NCBI GenBank assembly: GCA_024233785.1
Contig: JACKPD010000010.1
Span: 15,393 to 79,392 of the forward strand
Direction of reading: 5' to 3'
From: Spirochaetales bacterium
GTDB lineage: Bacteria; Spirochaetota; Spirochaetia; CADAEX01
DNA length: 64,000 nt
Positions 1 to 8,521 of the stretch are shown here, one piece after another. Position 1 is the first letter of the stretch; every line of letters begins with the position of its first letter. The translations under genes were made by a program, and so were the position numbers. Under the pieces are notes generated by a model. It saw only the letters and a list, made by a program, of their open reading frames with translations. It did not search any database and was not told the origin of the DNA.

Positions 1-19
1 GAAAATGGTTAACAATTAA
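1..19 (+). CDS. possible 3' end of an upstream gene (partial)
   Basis: Five sense codons in frame 2 end in a TAA that overlaps the serA ATG (TAATG at 17-21). This stop/start overlap suggests that serA is the downstream member of an operon whose previous gene lies off the left edge. In many bacteria the partner would be serC, but five residues cannot identify it. Confidence 0.3.
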
Positions 20-1191
20 TGCTTAAAATTCAGACATTAAATAAAATTTCTGCGGCAGGGCTTGATCTTCTGCCTCGCGGGGAATATGAGACAGCTTCGG
101 AAATGACAAATCCCGATGCGGTAATACTCAGAAGTTTTAAAATGCACGACATGGAGATACCCGCGTCTGTCCTTGCGATCGCAAGGGCAGGGGCAGGCGT
201 AAACAATATTCCTGTTGACCAGTGCACAGAAAGGGGCATTGTTGTATTCAACACGCCCGGCGCGAACGCAAACAGTGTAAAGGAAATTGTACTCGCATCG
301 CTGATAATCGCATCAAGAAACATTACAGACGCAATAATCTGGGCTAAATCTTTTGCAGACAGCAGTGAAGAAGTGGCTAAACAGATCGAGAAAGGGAAAT
401 CACTGTTCAGCGGAAAAGAGATACGGGGTAAAAAACTGGGCGTTATTGGATTAGGCGCCATAGGTGTAATGGTAGCAAATGACGCGGTATCACTCGGGAT
501 GAGTGTAACAGGGTTTGACCCGTTTATTTCAATTGAATCAGCATGGGGCCTTTCAAGCAGTGTAAAAAAAGGAATCAGCCTTGACAGCGTAATTGCGGAT
601 TCAGACTTCCTTACGCTGCACATGCCGCTTAACGACAGTACAAAAGGGCTCCTGGGAAGGGAAAAATTCAAGATCATGAAAAAAGGGATTAAAATACTTA
701 ACTTTGCCCGGGGAGGTCTTGTAAACAATACAGATCTCAGGGAAGCGCTCCTTGAAGGCAGGGTTTCAGGCTATATTACCGATTTTCCTGATGAGGATTT
801 ACTGAAAACTGAAAAAGTAACATGCATTCCGCATCTCGGGGCATCTACAGAAGAAGCTGAGGATAATTGCGCGGTAATGGCAGTAAAACAGCTCAAGGAT
901 TTTCTGGAAACAGGGAACATAAAGAATTCTGTCAATTTTCCTGACTGCAGAATGGAATTCAGCGGTACAACAAGGCTTTTGATAACCAACAAAAATATCC
1001 CCAACATTATCGCCCAGGTCTCAACAACACTGGCAGAAGGCGGTATAAATATTTCAGAATATTTCAATAAACATAAAGACGGTTATGCGTACAATATTGT
1101 TGATACTGATTCGGAAGTCCAGGATGTACTGGTTGAAAAGCTTAAAACAATTGACGGTATTATTTCAGTCAGAAAAATCAATATAAACTGA
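19..1191 (+). CDS. serA: D-3-phosphoglycerate dehydrogenase
   Basis: Catalyses the first step of serine synthesis: NAD-dependent oxidation of 3-phosphoglycerate to 3-phosphohydroxypyruvate in the cytosol. The 390-residue protein has an N-terminal D-2-hydroxyacid dehydrogenase substrate domain, a Rossmann core with GLGAIG, the catalytic Arg in ARGGLVN, and the catalytic His in IPHLGAST. A C-terminal ACT domain of about 70 residues (RLLITNKNIPNIIAQVSTTL onward) is the usual site for serine feedback inhibition. At 390 aa this is the short ACT-only form without the ASB insert. The ATG overlaps a preceding stop and no clear ribosome-binding site is visible, consistent with translational coupling. 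A strong hairpin terminator follows. Other 2-hydroxyacid dehydrogenases are possible, but the ACT domain makes SerA the best call. Confidence 0.93.
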   Translation: MLKIQTLNKISAAGLDLLPRGEYETASEMTNPDAVILRSFKMHDMEIPASVLAIARAGAGVNNIPVDQCTERGIVVFNTPGANANSVKEIVLASLIIASRNITDAIIWAKSFADSSEEVAKQIEKGKSLFSGKEIRGKKLGVIGLGAIGVMVANDAVSLGMSVTGFDPFISIESAWGLSSSVKKGISLDSVIADSDFLTLHMPLNDSTKGLLGREKFKIMKKGIKILNFARGGLVNNTDLREALLEGRVSGYITDFPDEDLLKTEKVTCIPHLGASTEEAEDNCAVMAVKQLKDFLETGNIKNSVNFPDCRMEFSGTTRLLITNKNIPNIIAQVSTTLAEGGINISEYFNKHKDGYAYNIVDTDSEVQDVLVEKLKTIDGIISVRKININ

Positions 1192-1230
1192 TTCTGATAT
1201 CTTCTCATCCCTGATTTCAATGTCAGATAC

Positions 1231-1264
1231 AAAGGCAGCCGGGTTCGGTTGCCTTTTATTTTTC
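1231..1264 (+). terminator. rho-independent terminator after serA
   Basis: A 10-bp stem (1231-1240 with 1247-1256, one G-T wobble) encloses a 6-nt loop and is followed by a T-rich tract. It lies 39 bp after the serA stop. Confidence 0.85.
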
Positions 1265-1279
1265 AGTGTGCTAATTTTC

Positions 1280-1301
1280 AATATAATGACTTCATTATAT
1301 T
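1280..1301. promoter_or_regulatory. perfect 9-bp inverted repeat upstream of the double prolyl isomerase gene
   Basis: AATATAATG, a 4-nt spacer, then CATTATATT, about 65 bp upstream of the ATG at 1367. The site is AT-rich, overlaps -10-like hexamers and has no T-tract, so an operator fits better than a terminator. No regulator can be assigned. Confidence 0.4.
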
Positions 1302-1366
1302 AAACTCCATATTTTAATATACGCTATATGGATGAGGCAATTTCATAAAACGGAGGATTTTTATTA

Positions 1367-2413
1367 ATGAACAACAGATCAATTATAAAAGGGGTACTGC
1401 CGATTATGCTGCTTTCCATCACTTTATTCAGCATGTCTGCCGAAAGCGGATTTGCCGATTCTTACCAGAACCAGCCCGACGGGCTTTATGCTGAACTTGA
1501 CACAACAAGAGGGAAAATTTTAATCTCCCTTGAATTTGAAAAAACTCCCATGACAGTCGCGAACTTCACAGGCCTTGCTGAAGGCAAAATTGACGGCGGA
1601 CAGGGGAAAAACAAACCTTTCTATGACGGGCTTAAATTCCACAGGGTAATTGACAACTTTATGATCCAGGGAGGCTGTCCCCTCGGAACCGGCACCGGGA
1701 ACCCCGGCTATTCATTTCCTGATGAATTTGACAAAACCTTAAGGCACTCAGGCCCCGGAATACTGTCAATGGCAAACAGCGGCCCCGGAACAAACGGGAG
1801 CCAGTTTTTCATAACCCACACCGCAACCCCGTGGCTTGATGACAAGCATACAGTATTCGGAAGAGTTGCAGACGGGCAGAAAGTAGTGGATGCGATAAAA
1901 CAGGGCGATAAAATAAACTCGGTTAAAATATTAAGAAAAGGTAAAAAAGCCGAAGCGTTTAAAAATGATCAGCAGGCATTTTCTGAACTTGTAAAAAACA
2001 ATAAGGAAAACCAGAAAAGAAAAGCGGCTCAGCAGCTTGAAAATGACAAAGCGCTAGTTGCTAAAAAATGGCCTTCCGCCAAAAAGACGGCAAGCGGTCT
2101 TATGTATATTGTAGAAAGGGAAGGGACCGGGAGTGCATCTCCGGTTATGGGCAGCCCTGTTGTTACCCATTACAGGGGAACGCTTCTTGACGGAAAGGTT
2201 TTTGACAGCTCATATGACAGGGGCCAGCCGCTCCAGTTTTCTGTGGGGCAGGTTATACAGGGCTGGAATGAAGCGCTCATGAGCATGAAGAAAGGGGAAA
2301 AAAGGACACTTATTATTCCGCCGGAACTTGCATACGGAAGCGCCGGAGCAGGCGGGGTAATACCTCCCAACGCCTGGCTTGTTTTTGAAGTGGAACTTAT
2401 TGATTTCAAGTAA
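1367..2413 (+). CDS. secreted dual-family peptidyl-prolyl isomerase (cyclophilin plus FKBP)
   Basis: Two unrelated prolyl cis-trans isomerase folds in one 348-residue chain, probably a periplasmic folding catalyst. Residues 1-30 form a signal peptide with a hydrophobic core and an Ala-rich end (GFADS). Residues about 40-190 are a cyclophilin domain with the signatures FHRVIDNFMIQGG and NGSQFFIT (catalytic Arg and Gln present). A charged helical linker runs from about 190 to 240. Residues about 245-348 are an FKBP domain with VTHYRGTLLDGKVFDSSYDR and IPPELAYGS. GGAGGA precedes the ATG at good spacing. Such cyclophilin-FKBP fusions (dual-family immunophilins) are known from Treponema, some Bacteroidetes and Toxoplasma. 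radA follows after 12 bp. Confidence 0.92.
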   Translation: MNNRSIIKGVLPIMLLSITLFSMSAESGFADSYQNQPDGLYAELDTTRGKILISLEFEKTPMTVANFTGLAEGKIDGGQGKNKPFYDGLKFHRVIDNFMIQGGCPLGTGTGNPGYSFPDEFDKTLRHSGPGILSMANSGPGTNGSQFFITHTATPWLDDKHTVFGRVADGQKVVDAIKQGDKINSVKILRKGKKAEAFKNDQQAFSELVKNNKENQKRKAAQQLENDKALVAKKWPSAKKTASGLMYIVEREGTGSASPVMGSPVVTHYRGTLLDGKVFDSSYDRGQPLQFSVGQVIQGWNEALMSMKKGEKRTLIIPPELAYGSAGAGGVIPPNAWLVFEVELIDFK

Positions 2414-2425
2414 ATCATTTATAGA

Positions 2426-3841
2426 ATGAAAAAAGAGAAATCGAGATTTATATGCGATAACTGCGGGCATGTGGAATTCAAATGGGCGGGAAGATGTCCC
2501 GCATGTCTCGCATGGAACAGTTTTACGGAAAATAATGTTCCAGCGTCAGGCACAAAAAAAACACATGGCAGCAGTAAATTAAAAAACCCTGTATCGCTTT
2601 CTGAAATAAGCTTATCTGCCGGCAGCATGATGCGGGAAGACAGCGGAATGGATGAAATCAACAGGGTTTTAGGCGGAGGCATCACTGCCGGCAGCGTTGT
2701 CCTTATAGGAGGCGAGCCTGGAATTGGAAAGTCAACCATAATGATGCAGCTGGCAAGTGTCCTTTCCCTGAAAAAAAAGGTCCTTTACATTTCAGGCGAA
2801 GAATCCCGGGCCCAGATCAAACTCCGGGCAGACAGACTTGGGATCACCGCAAATCCTGATCTTGCTTTTTTCTTTGCAACAGATCTTGACTCGGTAACCG
2901 GGGCAATCAGCAAATACAATCCTTCATCAATAATTATCGACTCAGTGCAGACCCTGTTCTCCCCGGAGGCAGGTTCTGTTCCGGGGACAGCCAGCCAGCT
3001 GAAATACTGCTGCCAGGAACTGATTGATATTGTGAAATCAGGAGAAAATTCACTCTTTCTCATAGCACATGTGACCAAGGAAGGGATAATAGCAGGACCC
3101 AAAACAATTGAACATATGGTGGATACAGTCCTTTATTTCGAACATTCTGAAAATGACATGAGGATACTGCGGGCAGTCAAAAACAGGTTCGGTTCTGTCG
3201 ATGAGCTCGGGCTTTTCAGGATGGGAGGGTCAGGGCTTCAGCAGATATCATCACCCGAAAACGCTTTTATGTCTTCCAGGGAAGGGGAAAATCCCCCGGG
3301 TATCTGCATAGCGGCGGTACATGAAGGATCAAGGGTTTTCCTTGTTGAAATCCAGTCGCTGACAGTCCCCGCAAAAGGGGGAATATCAAGGGTTTTCTCA
3401 GACCGTATAGACAGCTCGCGGATATCAAGAATCGCGGCAGTGCTTGAAAAACACACAGGACTCAGGTTCTCTGATCAGGATATCTATGTAAATGTAGCAG
3501 GAGGGATGAGAATTAAGGAAGTCGGAGTCGACCTTGCCGCAGCGCTGGCCCTGTATTCAGCCAGAACAGGAATACCTCTTCCGTCAAAAACAGCCGCGGC
3601 AGGAGAGTTAAGCCTTACAGGTGAAATTCGGCCTGTTCCGTTTACTGAGAAAAGGATTAAAGCTGCTGCCGCCTGCGGAATAAGTAATTATTACAGTACG
3701 GCTGCAAACGGTGCGCATTCCAAATCAACAGACAGGTCAGAAACTGTTCCGCGCAGCTTTAAAGAAGCAGACAATATAAATCAGATAATAAAATCCGTAT
3801 TCAGTAAAAAGCATCCGCCCGCTACTGCTAAGACCATTTAG
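2426..3841 (+). CDS. radA: DNA repair protein RadA
   Basis: RecA-like branch-migration ATPase/helicase that helps process recombination intermediates. The 471-aa chain shows the complete RadA layout: an N-terminal C4 zinc finger (CDNCG...CPAC) at residues about 8-25, Walker A GGEPGIGKST near residue 92, the RadA-specific KNRFG motif near residue 252, and a C-terminal Lon-protease-like domain from about residue 300. The C-terminal tail is Ser/Thr-rich and slightly longer than usual. It lies 12 bp behind the prolyl isomerase gene, without a strong ribosome-binding site, so it is probably co-transcribed. Confidence 0.95.
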   Translation: MKKEKSRFICDNCGHVEFKWAGRCPACLAWNSFTENNVPASGTKKTHGSSKLKNPVSLSEISLSAGSMMREDSGMDEINRVLGGGITAGSVVLIGGEPGIGKSTIMMQLASVLSLKKKVLYISGEESRAQIKLRADRLGITANPDLAFFFATDLDSVTGAISKYNPSSIIIDSVQTLFSPEAGSVPGTASQLKYCCQELIDIVKSGENSLFLIAHVTKEGIIAGPKTIEHMVDTVLYFEHSENDMRILRAVKNRFGSVDELGLFRMGGSGLQQISSPENAFMSSREGENPPGICIAAVHEGSRVFLVEIQSLTVPAKGGISRVFSDRIDSSRISRIAAVLEKHTGLRFSDQDIYVNVAGGMRIKEVGVDLAAALALYSARTGIPLPSKTAAAGELSLTGEIRPVPFTEKRIKAAAACGISNYYSTAANGAHSKSTDRSETVPRSFKEADNINQIIKSVFSKKHPPATAKTI

Positions 3842-3855
3842 GAAAGAAGCGATGT

Positions 3856-3905
3856 CCTGACTGGGCAGCGCAGCAAGTGTCCCGATGGGGCACTGTAAGT
3901 TCAGG
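3856..3905. other. hairpin between convergent genes radA and traB
   Basis: AGTGTCCC (3876-3883) pairs with GGGGCACT (3887-3894) around a 3-nt loop, and an outer CCTGA/TCAGG pair spans 3856-3905. No T-tract is present on either strand, so it is not a canonical terminator. It may still limit read-through between the two converging genes. Confidence 0.35.
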
Positions 3906-5088
3906 GCAAAAGAGATGTCAGGTACGGCAGAGCTATAAACGTCCCTATTGAGCTTCCGACACTTGAGAAGAAAAAAACAATCAGGATATGAGTAACACGG
4001 TTACGCATAAAACCCCTGATAGAAACAATATCATCATGCAGTGTTTCAAGGTCAATTACTCTCGGTTTTCTCAAGATAGCTTCAAGAAGCCCTGTAAACA
4101 TTCCAACCCCTATGGTCGGGTTCATGGAAGTTATGGGAGCTGCAATAAAAGCAAGCAGGATTGTCAGGGGATGGGCCATTGCAATCAAGGCGCCAATAGC
4201 AGAGAGTGTGCCGTTTATAATGATCCAGCTGAAGAGCATTGAGAAACTCTTGTCAAGGCCGGACCGGGTAAACCCGGTCAGAAGGAGCGCAAGAACAGCC
4301 GCCGGTATAATCCACGGGAGTATTTTTGAAATAATCCCCGGCGGTGGTATTACAGTTATTTTATCTATTTCAGCATCTGTGCCGCTGTCAATCTTATCAA
4401 TCCAGCTGATTATACCTGGGACATGGCCTGCTCCGACAACCGCAACAATTTTCCCGTCCGAAGCAGAGTAGATGCTTGAAGCAAGATACCTGTCCCTCTC
4501 ATCAATAAGGACTTCTTTAATAGCCGGAAGATAGCCAGCGAGTTCATTCATCATTCCGTCAAGTTCGCTTTTCTTTTTCATATTTTCGACATCATCGCTT
4601 GAAATCTTCTCTTTTGTAAAAACAGCTCCCAAAAGTGATGCAAGCAGTTTGTTTTTGCCCCAGAACCCTGATTTTGACCATGCCCTTTTAAGGGTAATCT
4701 GGATATCCCTGTCTGCGAATGTAAAAGGGATCCCCTCAGAGACTGCCGTCTCAACAGCTTTTTTCATCTCCTCGCCGGGTTTTATATCAAGCGACTGGCC
4801 TATTTTTCTTTGAAAAGAGGCAAGCGCAAGATTGGCAAGAAGCAGAAAGCCCTGCCCGCTTTTGATAATCCTGAATATATCAAGTTTTTCCCAGCTGTTG
4901 CCTGCTTTAAGCGAATTATAACGGGATGCGTCAATTTCAACACATACATTATCAGGTTTTTCATCAACTATAATTTTTGAAACTTCATCTGCGCTTTCCC
5001 TTGACACATGCGCTGTTCCGATAAGAATTATCTCATTTTTCGCTGTGCTGATTCTTGTAACAGTATCGCTGTTTTCAGTAATGACCAA
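3901..5088 (-). CDS. TraB/GumN-family membrane protein
   Basis: 395 aa. The N-terminal half is a soluble TraB domain: it contains the family-typical GTAHVS motif near residue 24, a conserved acidic site (CVEID) and a GAGHVPG motif near residue 215. The C-terminal 140 residues hold about four hydrophobic segments, including ILPWIIPAAVLALLLTGF and THILIVFFFSSVGSS. The family is related to Tiki-type metalloproteases and to the Enterococcus pheromone-shutdown protein TraB; the substrate in spirochaetes is unknown. The start is TTG at 5088, chosen because AAGGAG lies 6 nt upstream and no nearer ATG fits. It follows the TPR lipoprotein gene by 70 bp and may share its transcript. Confidence 0.8.
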   Translation of the reverse strand: MVITENSDTVTRISTAKNEIILIGTAHVSRESADEVSKIIVDEKPDNVCVEIDASRYNSLKAGNSWEKLDIFRIIKSGQGFLLLANLALASFQRKIGQSLDIKPGEEMKKAVETAVSEGIPFTFADRDIQITLKRAWSKSGFWGKNKLLASLLGAVFTKEKISSDDVENMKKKSELDGMMNELAGYLPAIKEVLIDERDRYLASSIYSASDGKIVAVVGAGHVPGIISWIDKIDSGTDAEIDKITVIPPPGIISKILPWIIPAAVLALLLTGFTRSGLDKSFSMLFSWIIINGTLSAIGALIAMAHPLTILLAFIAAPITSMNPTIGVGMFTGLLEAILRKPRVIDLETLHDDIVSIRGFMRNRVTHILIVFFFSSVGSSIGTFIALPYLTSLLP

Positions 5089-5117
5089 TTTGTACTCCTT
5101 AAAATCTTAAAGAAACC

Positions 5118-5149
5118 ACGAACCAGCAGTTTTGATCCGCCGGGTTCGT
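5118..5149 (-). other. hairpin between the TPR gene and traB
   Basis: ACGAACC (5118-5124) pairs with GGTTCGT (5143-5149). On the minus strand it is followed by an interrupted T-rich stretch, so it could be a partial terminator or attenuator reducing traB expression from the upstream promoter. Confidence 0.3.
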
Positions 5150-5158
5150 CAGATCCCT

Positions 5159-6505
5159 TTATCCCTTATCAGAAAGCTTCCAGGATGAAACCCTGTATTC
5201 AAGCGTTTCAGGAAATCCTGAATCTACAATTTCAGTATAATATTTTTCACTTAGTGAATTATTTCCAAATGTATCGTAATAAATTGCAAGATAAAACATA
5301 CCCTTCATCCTGTCAAAGCTCTTTTTCTCTTCGCCGAGCTTTTGAACTGCAATTGTCTCGTAATATTTATCAATATAAAATCTTGCAATATGGTAGAGCA
5401 GGTTCTCCCTTGGAATGGTATTGATATTGTCTGCTATAAGCTTGTCTGCCTGATCTTTTTTACCTGAACTGATGAGGGCAGCTGCGGACAGCAGCATGTA
5501 TTCCGGATTTTTTCCCAGGTTATATGCCTTAAGGAAATATTCGGAAGATTCTCTCCATTCTCCTTTTCTGTAAAGCTGCAGAGCGTACGGTATGTACCCC
5601 TTTACATAATCCGGTCTTATTGAAAGCGCTTTTTTATAATCATTAAGCGCAAGATCATCACGGCCGGCCATCTCATAAGCTTCCGCCCTCTGGGCATAGG
5701 CAATAAAAAGTGAATTATCCATTTCAAGCGCTTTTGAAAAATCTTCAGCAGAGGATTTATACTTTCCGCTGTAAAGCCTTATTCTACCCCTGTCAAGATA
5801 ATTCCATATATAGTCAGGATCGATTCTGACGGCTTCATCAAGGTCCTTTTCAGCGCCTTCATAATCTTCATTCAGCGCCTTGATCCATGACCTGTCCATA
5901 TAGGCAAACTGATTGTCCCGGTTGTTGTCTATAACATTGCTGTAGTGTTTCAGCGCTTCTTGGTTTCTCTTCTGTGCAAGAAGGACCCTTGCAAGTCCCA
6001 GTTCCGCATCTTCGATATATTCTCCCTTCGACAATGCCCTGCCGTAACAGGCTTCAGCCTCCCTGTATTTTTTTTCCGAAGCATGAATTCTGCCGAGAGA
6101 AACGTTTGCATCAATATTATCCGGATCAAGAAGAAGTATCTTTTCGAGAATCTTTTTTTCAGAGGGGACATCTCCCCTTAAGTTATAAACAAGAGAAAGA
6201 TAATAAAGCGCTTTTATATTTGAATTATCTTTCTCAATCTCTCCATTTAAAAGAATTTCCGCGTCATCTATCCTGTTGTTATTCAGCAGCAGGATAGAAT
6301 ATAGAAGAGGATCATCGATTTTTTTCTGTTCATAAATTTCTATAGCCCTGTCCATGCTTCCGGTTTTTACTTCCTCAGTCATGGCATCAATTATATTTTC
6401 TTCTTTATCAGCTTTCATTTTCCCGCCTGTCGCGCATCCGGATAAAAAGAAAACTGCTGCCAATATAAAAATCAGGACTGATGATTTATCAAGAGGTTTT
6501 TCCAT
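5159..6505 (-). CDS. TPR-repeat lipoprotein
   Basis: 448 aa. The N-terminus is a lipoprotein signal peptide with lipobox LSGC (acylated Cys24), so the protein should be membrane-anchored on the periplasmic side. From about residue 40 to 400 it is built of roughly eight tetratricopeptide repeats, recognisable by motifs such as YLDRGRIRLYSGKYKSSAED and AYAQRAEAYEMAGRDDLAL, indicating a protein-protein scaffold. The start ATG has GGGAG a few bases upstream and a promoter at 6529-6558. Partners are not evident from context. Confidence 0.85.
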   Translation of the reverse strand: MEKPLDKSSVLIFILAAVFFLSGCATGGKMKADKEENIIDAMTEEVKTGSMDRAIEIYEQKKIDDPLLYSILLLNNNRIDDAEILLNGEIEKDNSNIKALYYLSLVYNLRGDVPSEKKILEKILLLDPDNIDANVSLGRIHASEKKYREAEACYGRALSKGEYIEDAELGLARVLLAQKRNQEALKHYSNVIDNNRDNQFAYMDRSWIKALNEDYEGAEKDLDEAVRIDPDYIWNYLDRGRIRLYSGKYKSSAEDFSKALEMDNSLFIAYAQRAEAYEMAGRDDLALNDYKKALSIRPDYVKGYIPYALQLYRKGEWRESSEYFLKAYNLGKNPEYMLLSAAALISSGKKDQADKLIADNINTIPRENLLYHIARFYIDKYYETIAVQKLGEEKKSFDRMKGMFYLAIYYDTFGNNSLSEKYYTEIVDSGFPETLEYRVSSWKLSDKG

Positions 6506-6528
6506 AAGACTCCCTGTATTATTTCGTT

Positions 6529-6558
6529 AATATACATCGCAAAGGTGATTTTACTCAA
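6529..6558 (-). promoter_or_regulatory. promoter for the TPR lipoprotein gene
   Basis: Minus strand -35 TTGAGT (6558-6553), 18-nt spacer, -10 TATATT (6534-6529). Predicted start near 6522, giving a 17-nt leader that carries GGGAG. Its -35 box lies 2 bp from that of the divergent promoter. Confidence 0.5.
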
Positions 6559-6560
6559 GG

Positions 6561-6589
6561 TTGCATTTTTAACCCTGTATTGATAGAAT
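6561..6589 (+). promoter_or_regulatory. divergent promoter for the unknown membrane protein gene (leaderless)
   Basis: -35 TTGCAT (6561-6566), 17-nt spacer, -10 TAGAAT (6584-6589). The expected +1 is the A of the ATG at 6596. The -35 is weak, so confidence is moderate. Confidence 0.45.
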
Positions 6590-6595
6590 ATGCGC

Positions 6596-8434
6596 ATGAC
6601 ATCAAGGCTGAACAAAAAATATTATATTATACCATTTCTGTATATATCCCTTATTATATTTCTTTTTTATCTTCAGTTTGCTACCAGCAAACAATTCAGT
6701 GAAAACTATTTATCAATTAATATTTCAGGATCTGCCCGTTCAGGCAGCAGGGATATGGAAAAGAATGTTTCCCGGCTTGAAACTGTAATGCACGGCATAA
6801 AATTGATTTTTTCCGATTCCTCGCCTCTTACAGTAACTGAATATGACGGGACAGTTTTTGAGCCTTCCATATCCGGGTATAGAAAAAACCCGGAAAGCAT
6901 CGACATTCTGTTTTCAGAAAACTTCCGGATCACCATTTCTGCCGCAGATGAAAGAGGTATAAATTATATCATCAATGCAGCTATGCCTTCCGGTAAAAAA
7001 ATTAAAAATATATCATTATCCTTCGAAGTTGAGAAAAATGAAGAATTGGTAAAAAGCTCAAATTTTCCTGTTTTCGGATATAACAGCGAAGATAACCTTT
7101 ATTTTTTTACGGCAGAAGGGGATGGTTCTGCAATTGACAGTAAAAAAGGGAGAATCAGCCTTGCTCCCGGGGAAAAAGGCAGGTTCAGCGCTGTAATTTC
7201 CGAAGCAGCAGACAGCATTAATGACCCGAGGGAATTCTGGCTTTCAAAAAATACAGATCTTGAAATAAGCAGTGATGAGATAAGCACTGAAAAAAAATAT
7301 GTAGACCTTGCCTGGAAAAACCTGCGTACAAGCAGGCTTGATACAGAATCAGGGATGTGGAAAGATAAAAACAACCAGCCTGTTTACAGCAGGGAAATTA
7401 TCTCATTCCTTGGAAGTGAGGCATTCAAAAGAAAGGAGTACAATCTCAATCAATGGATATTCCGTATTACAGGCGCAAAAAATCCGGATTCACAATTCAT
7501 TGAAAATGCCCTTATAAACGGAGCTGCACAGACTGCTTACAGGCAAATGCAAAGCAGCGATCTTGAGCTTATCAACGACATTACCCTGAAAATAAGGAAC
7601 AACAATAAAGCTGTATTCCGTATTAAAAACCTTGTACAGCTGATAACAGACAGGGGGCCGTATTCCCTGATCCAGGAACTTTTTTTAGCCGCTGAAAAAC
7701 TTGATATCGCCAGTCTTGATATGGAAACAGCGGCCGGAGCAGCCTCCGCCTATCTCGATTTTGCTTTTTATAATATCGAAAGAGAATTATCTATTAAAAA
7801 ACTCAACATGATAATAAATCAGAAACTGCTGGATAAGACAGTCATGGTGGACAACAGGCTTTACCTGATTAAAGAAGGGGATAAATCTGATCTCCTTTTT
7901 ACAGTAAAAACCGCAGAGCTCTTTAAAAAAGCGGGTGAAACGGCTGGAAGACCTGTATTAAAACAAATAGGCAGCAAACTGATTTCAGCCGTATTATCAC
8001 TTGCCGGCAATGACGGGTTTGTTCCTGAAATTTTATATTTAAGCCATAACGGAATAACTGGAATGGATGGGTTTATTGAACCCGAATATATTTACCCTGC
8101 CCTTGAAAGCGCAGAATATCTCCCCCGGATCAACAGTCTTAAAAATCAGGCAGCGCCCGGTACATGGATTGCATCCTGCTCGAAAATAGAGGGATTTAAA
8201 AGCACCGGCGGCGGCATATCAATTGAGACAGGCTTCCCGGTAGATGAAACTGAGAACATTATAATACAGGGGATACAATCGGTCTCAGGGGTCAAACTGT
8301 ACGGGGTTAACTGGAACACCGCAGCTGACTTTGAAAAATATTATGCCGGATGGGTTTACAGCAGCGAAACTCAGACCCTCTTCCTGCGGCTCAGGCACAG
8401 ACAGGAAATTGAGACTATAATTATTGATTTCTGA
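6596..8434 (+). CDS. membrane-anchored protein of unknown function
   Basis: I do not recognise this 612-aa protein. One N-terminal membrane segment (YIIPFLYISLIIFLFYLQF) looks like an uncleaved signal-anchor. Residues about 40-210 are beta-rich and the rest is largely helical, with no catalytic motif I can name. A C-terminal segment (GVNWNTAADFEKYYAGWVYS) resembles a small beta domain. The start at 6596 is preferred over the in-frame ATG at 6590 because a promoter -10 hexamer ends 6 bp upstream of it and no ribosome-binding site is present. It is a single gene facing transketolase. It may be an envelope protein restricted to spirochaetes. Confidence 0.75.
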   Translation: MTSRLNKKYYIIPFLYISLIIFLFYLQFATSKQFSENYLSINISGSARSGSRDMEKNVSRLETVMHGIKLIFSDSSPLTVTEYDGTVFEPSISGYRKNPESIDILFSENFRITISAADERGINYIINAAMPSGKKIKNISLSFEVEKNEELVKSSNFPVFGYNSEDNLYFFTAEGDGSAIDSKKGRISLAPGEKGRFSAVISEAADSINDPREFWLSKNTDLEISSDEISTEKKYVDLAWKNLRTSRLDTESGMWKDKNNQPVYSREIISFLGSEAFKRKEYNLNQWIFRITGAKNPDSQFIENALINGAAQTAYRQMQSSDLELINDITLKIRNNNKAVFRIKNLVQLITDRGPYSLIQELFLAAEKLDIASLDMETAAGAASAYLDFAFYNIERELSIKKLNMIINQKLLDKTVMVDNRLYLIKEGDKSDLLFTVKTAELFKKAGETAGRPVLKQIGSKLISAVLSLAGNDGFVPEILYLSHNGITGMDGFIEPEYIYPALESAEYLPRINSLKNQAAPGTWIASCSKIEGFKSTGGGISIETGFPVDETENIIIQGIQSVSGVKLYGVNWNTAADFEKYYAGWVYSSETQTLFLRLRHRQEIETIIIDF

Positions 8435-8461
8435 TACAGCTTTTCTGAAAAGATAAAAATA

Positions 8462-8510
8462 AGCTGCATCTTTCCGGCCCATTTATGGGAATAACCGTTC
8501 TGATGCAGCT
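8462..8510 (-). terminator. terminator of transketolase (minus strand)
   Basis: Perfect 9-bp stem AGCTGCATC/GATGCAGCT (8462-8470 with 8502-8510) with an inner CCCAT/ATGGG stem. On the minus strand it is followed by a T-rich tract (complement of 8448-8461), 11 bp past the tkt stop. Confidence 0.7.
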
Positions 8511-8521
8511 CTGATAAAATC

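Noticed and set aside
30..728. 232-residue antisense frame over serA
   Set aside because: It lies wholly opposite serA, lacks a ribosome-binding site and has composition expected from a shadow frame.
3876..3894. Convergent hairpin as a rho-independent terminator
   Set aside because: The stem is good but neither strand has a T-tract.
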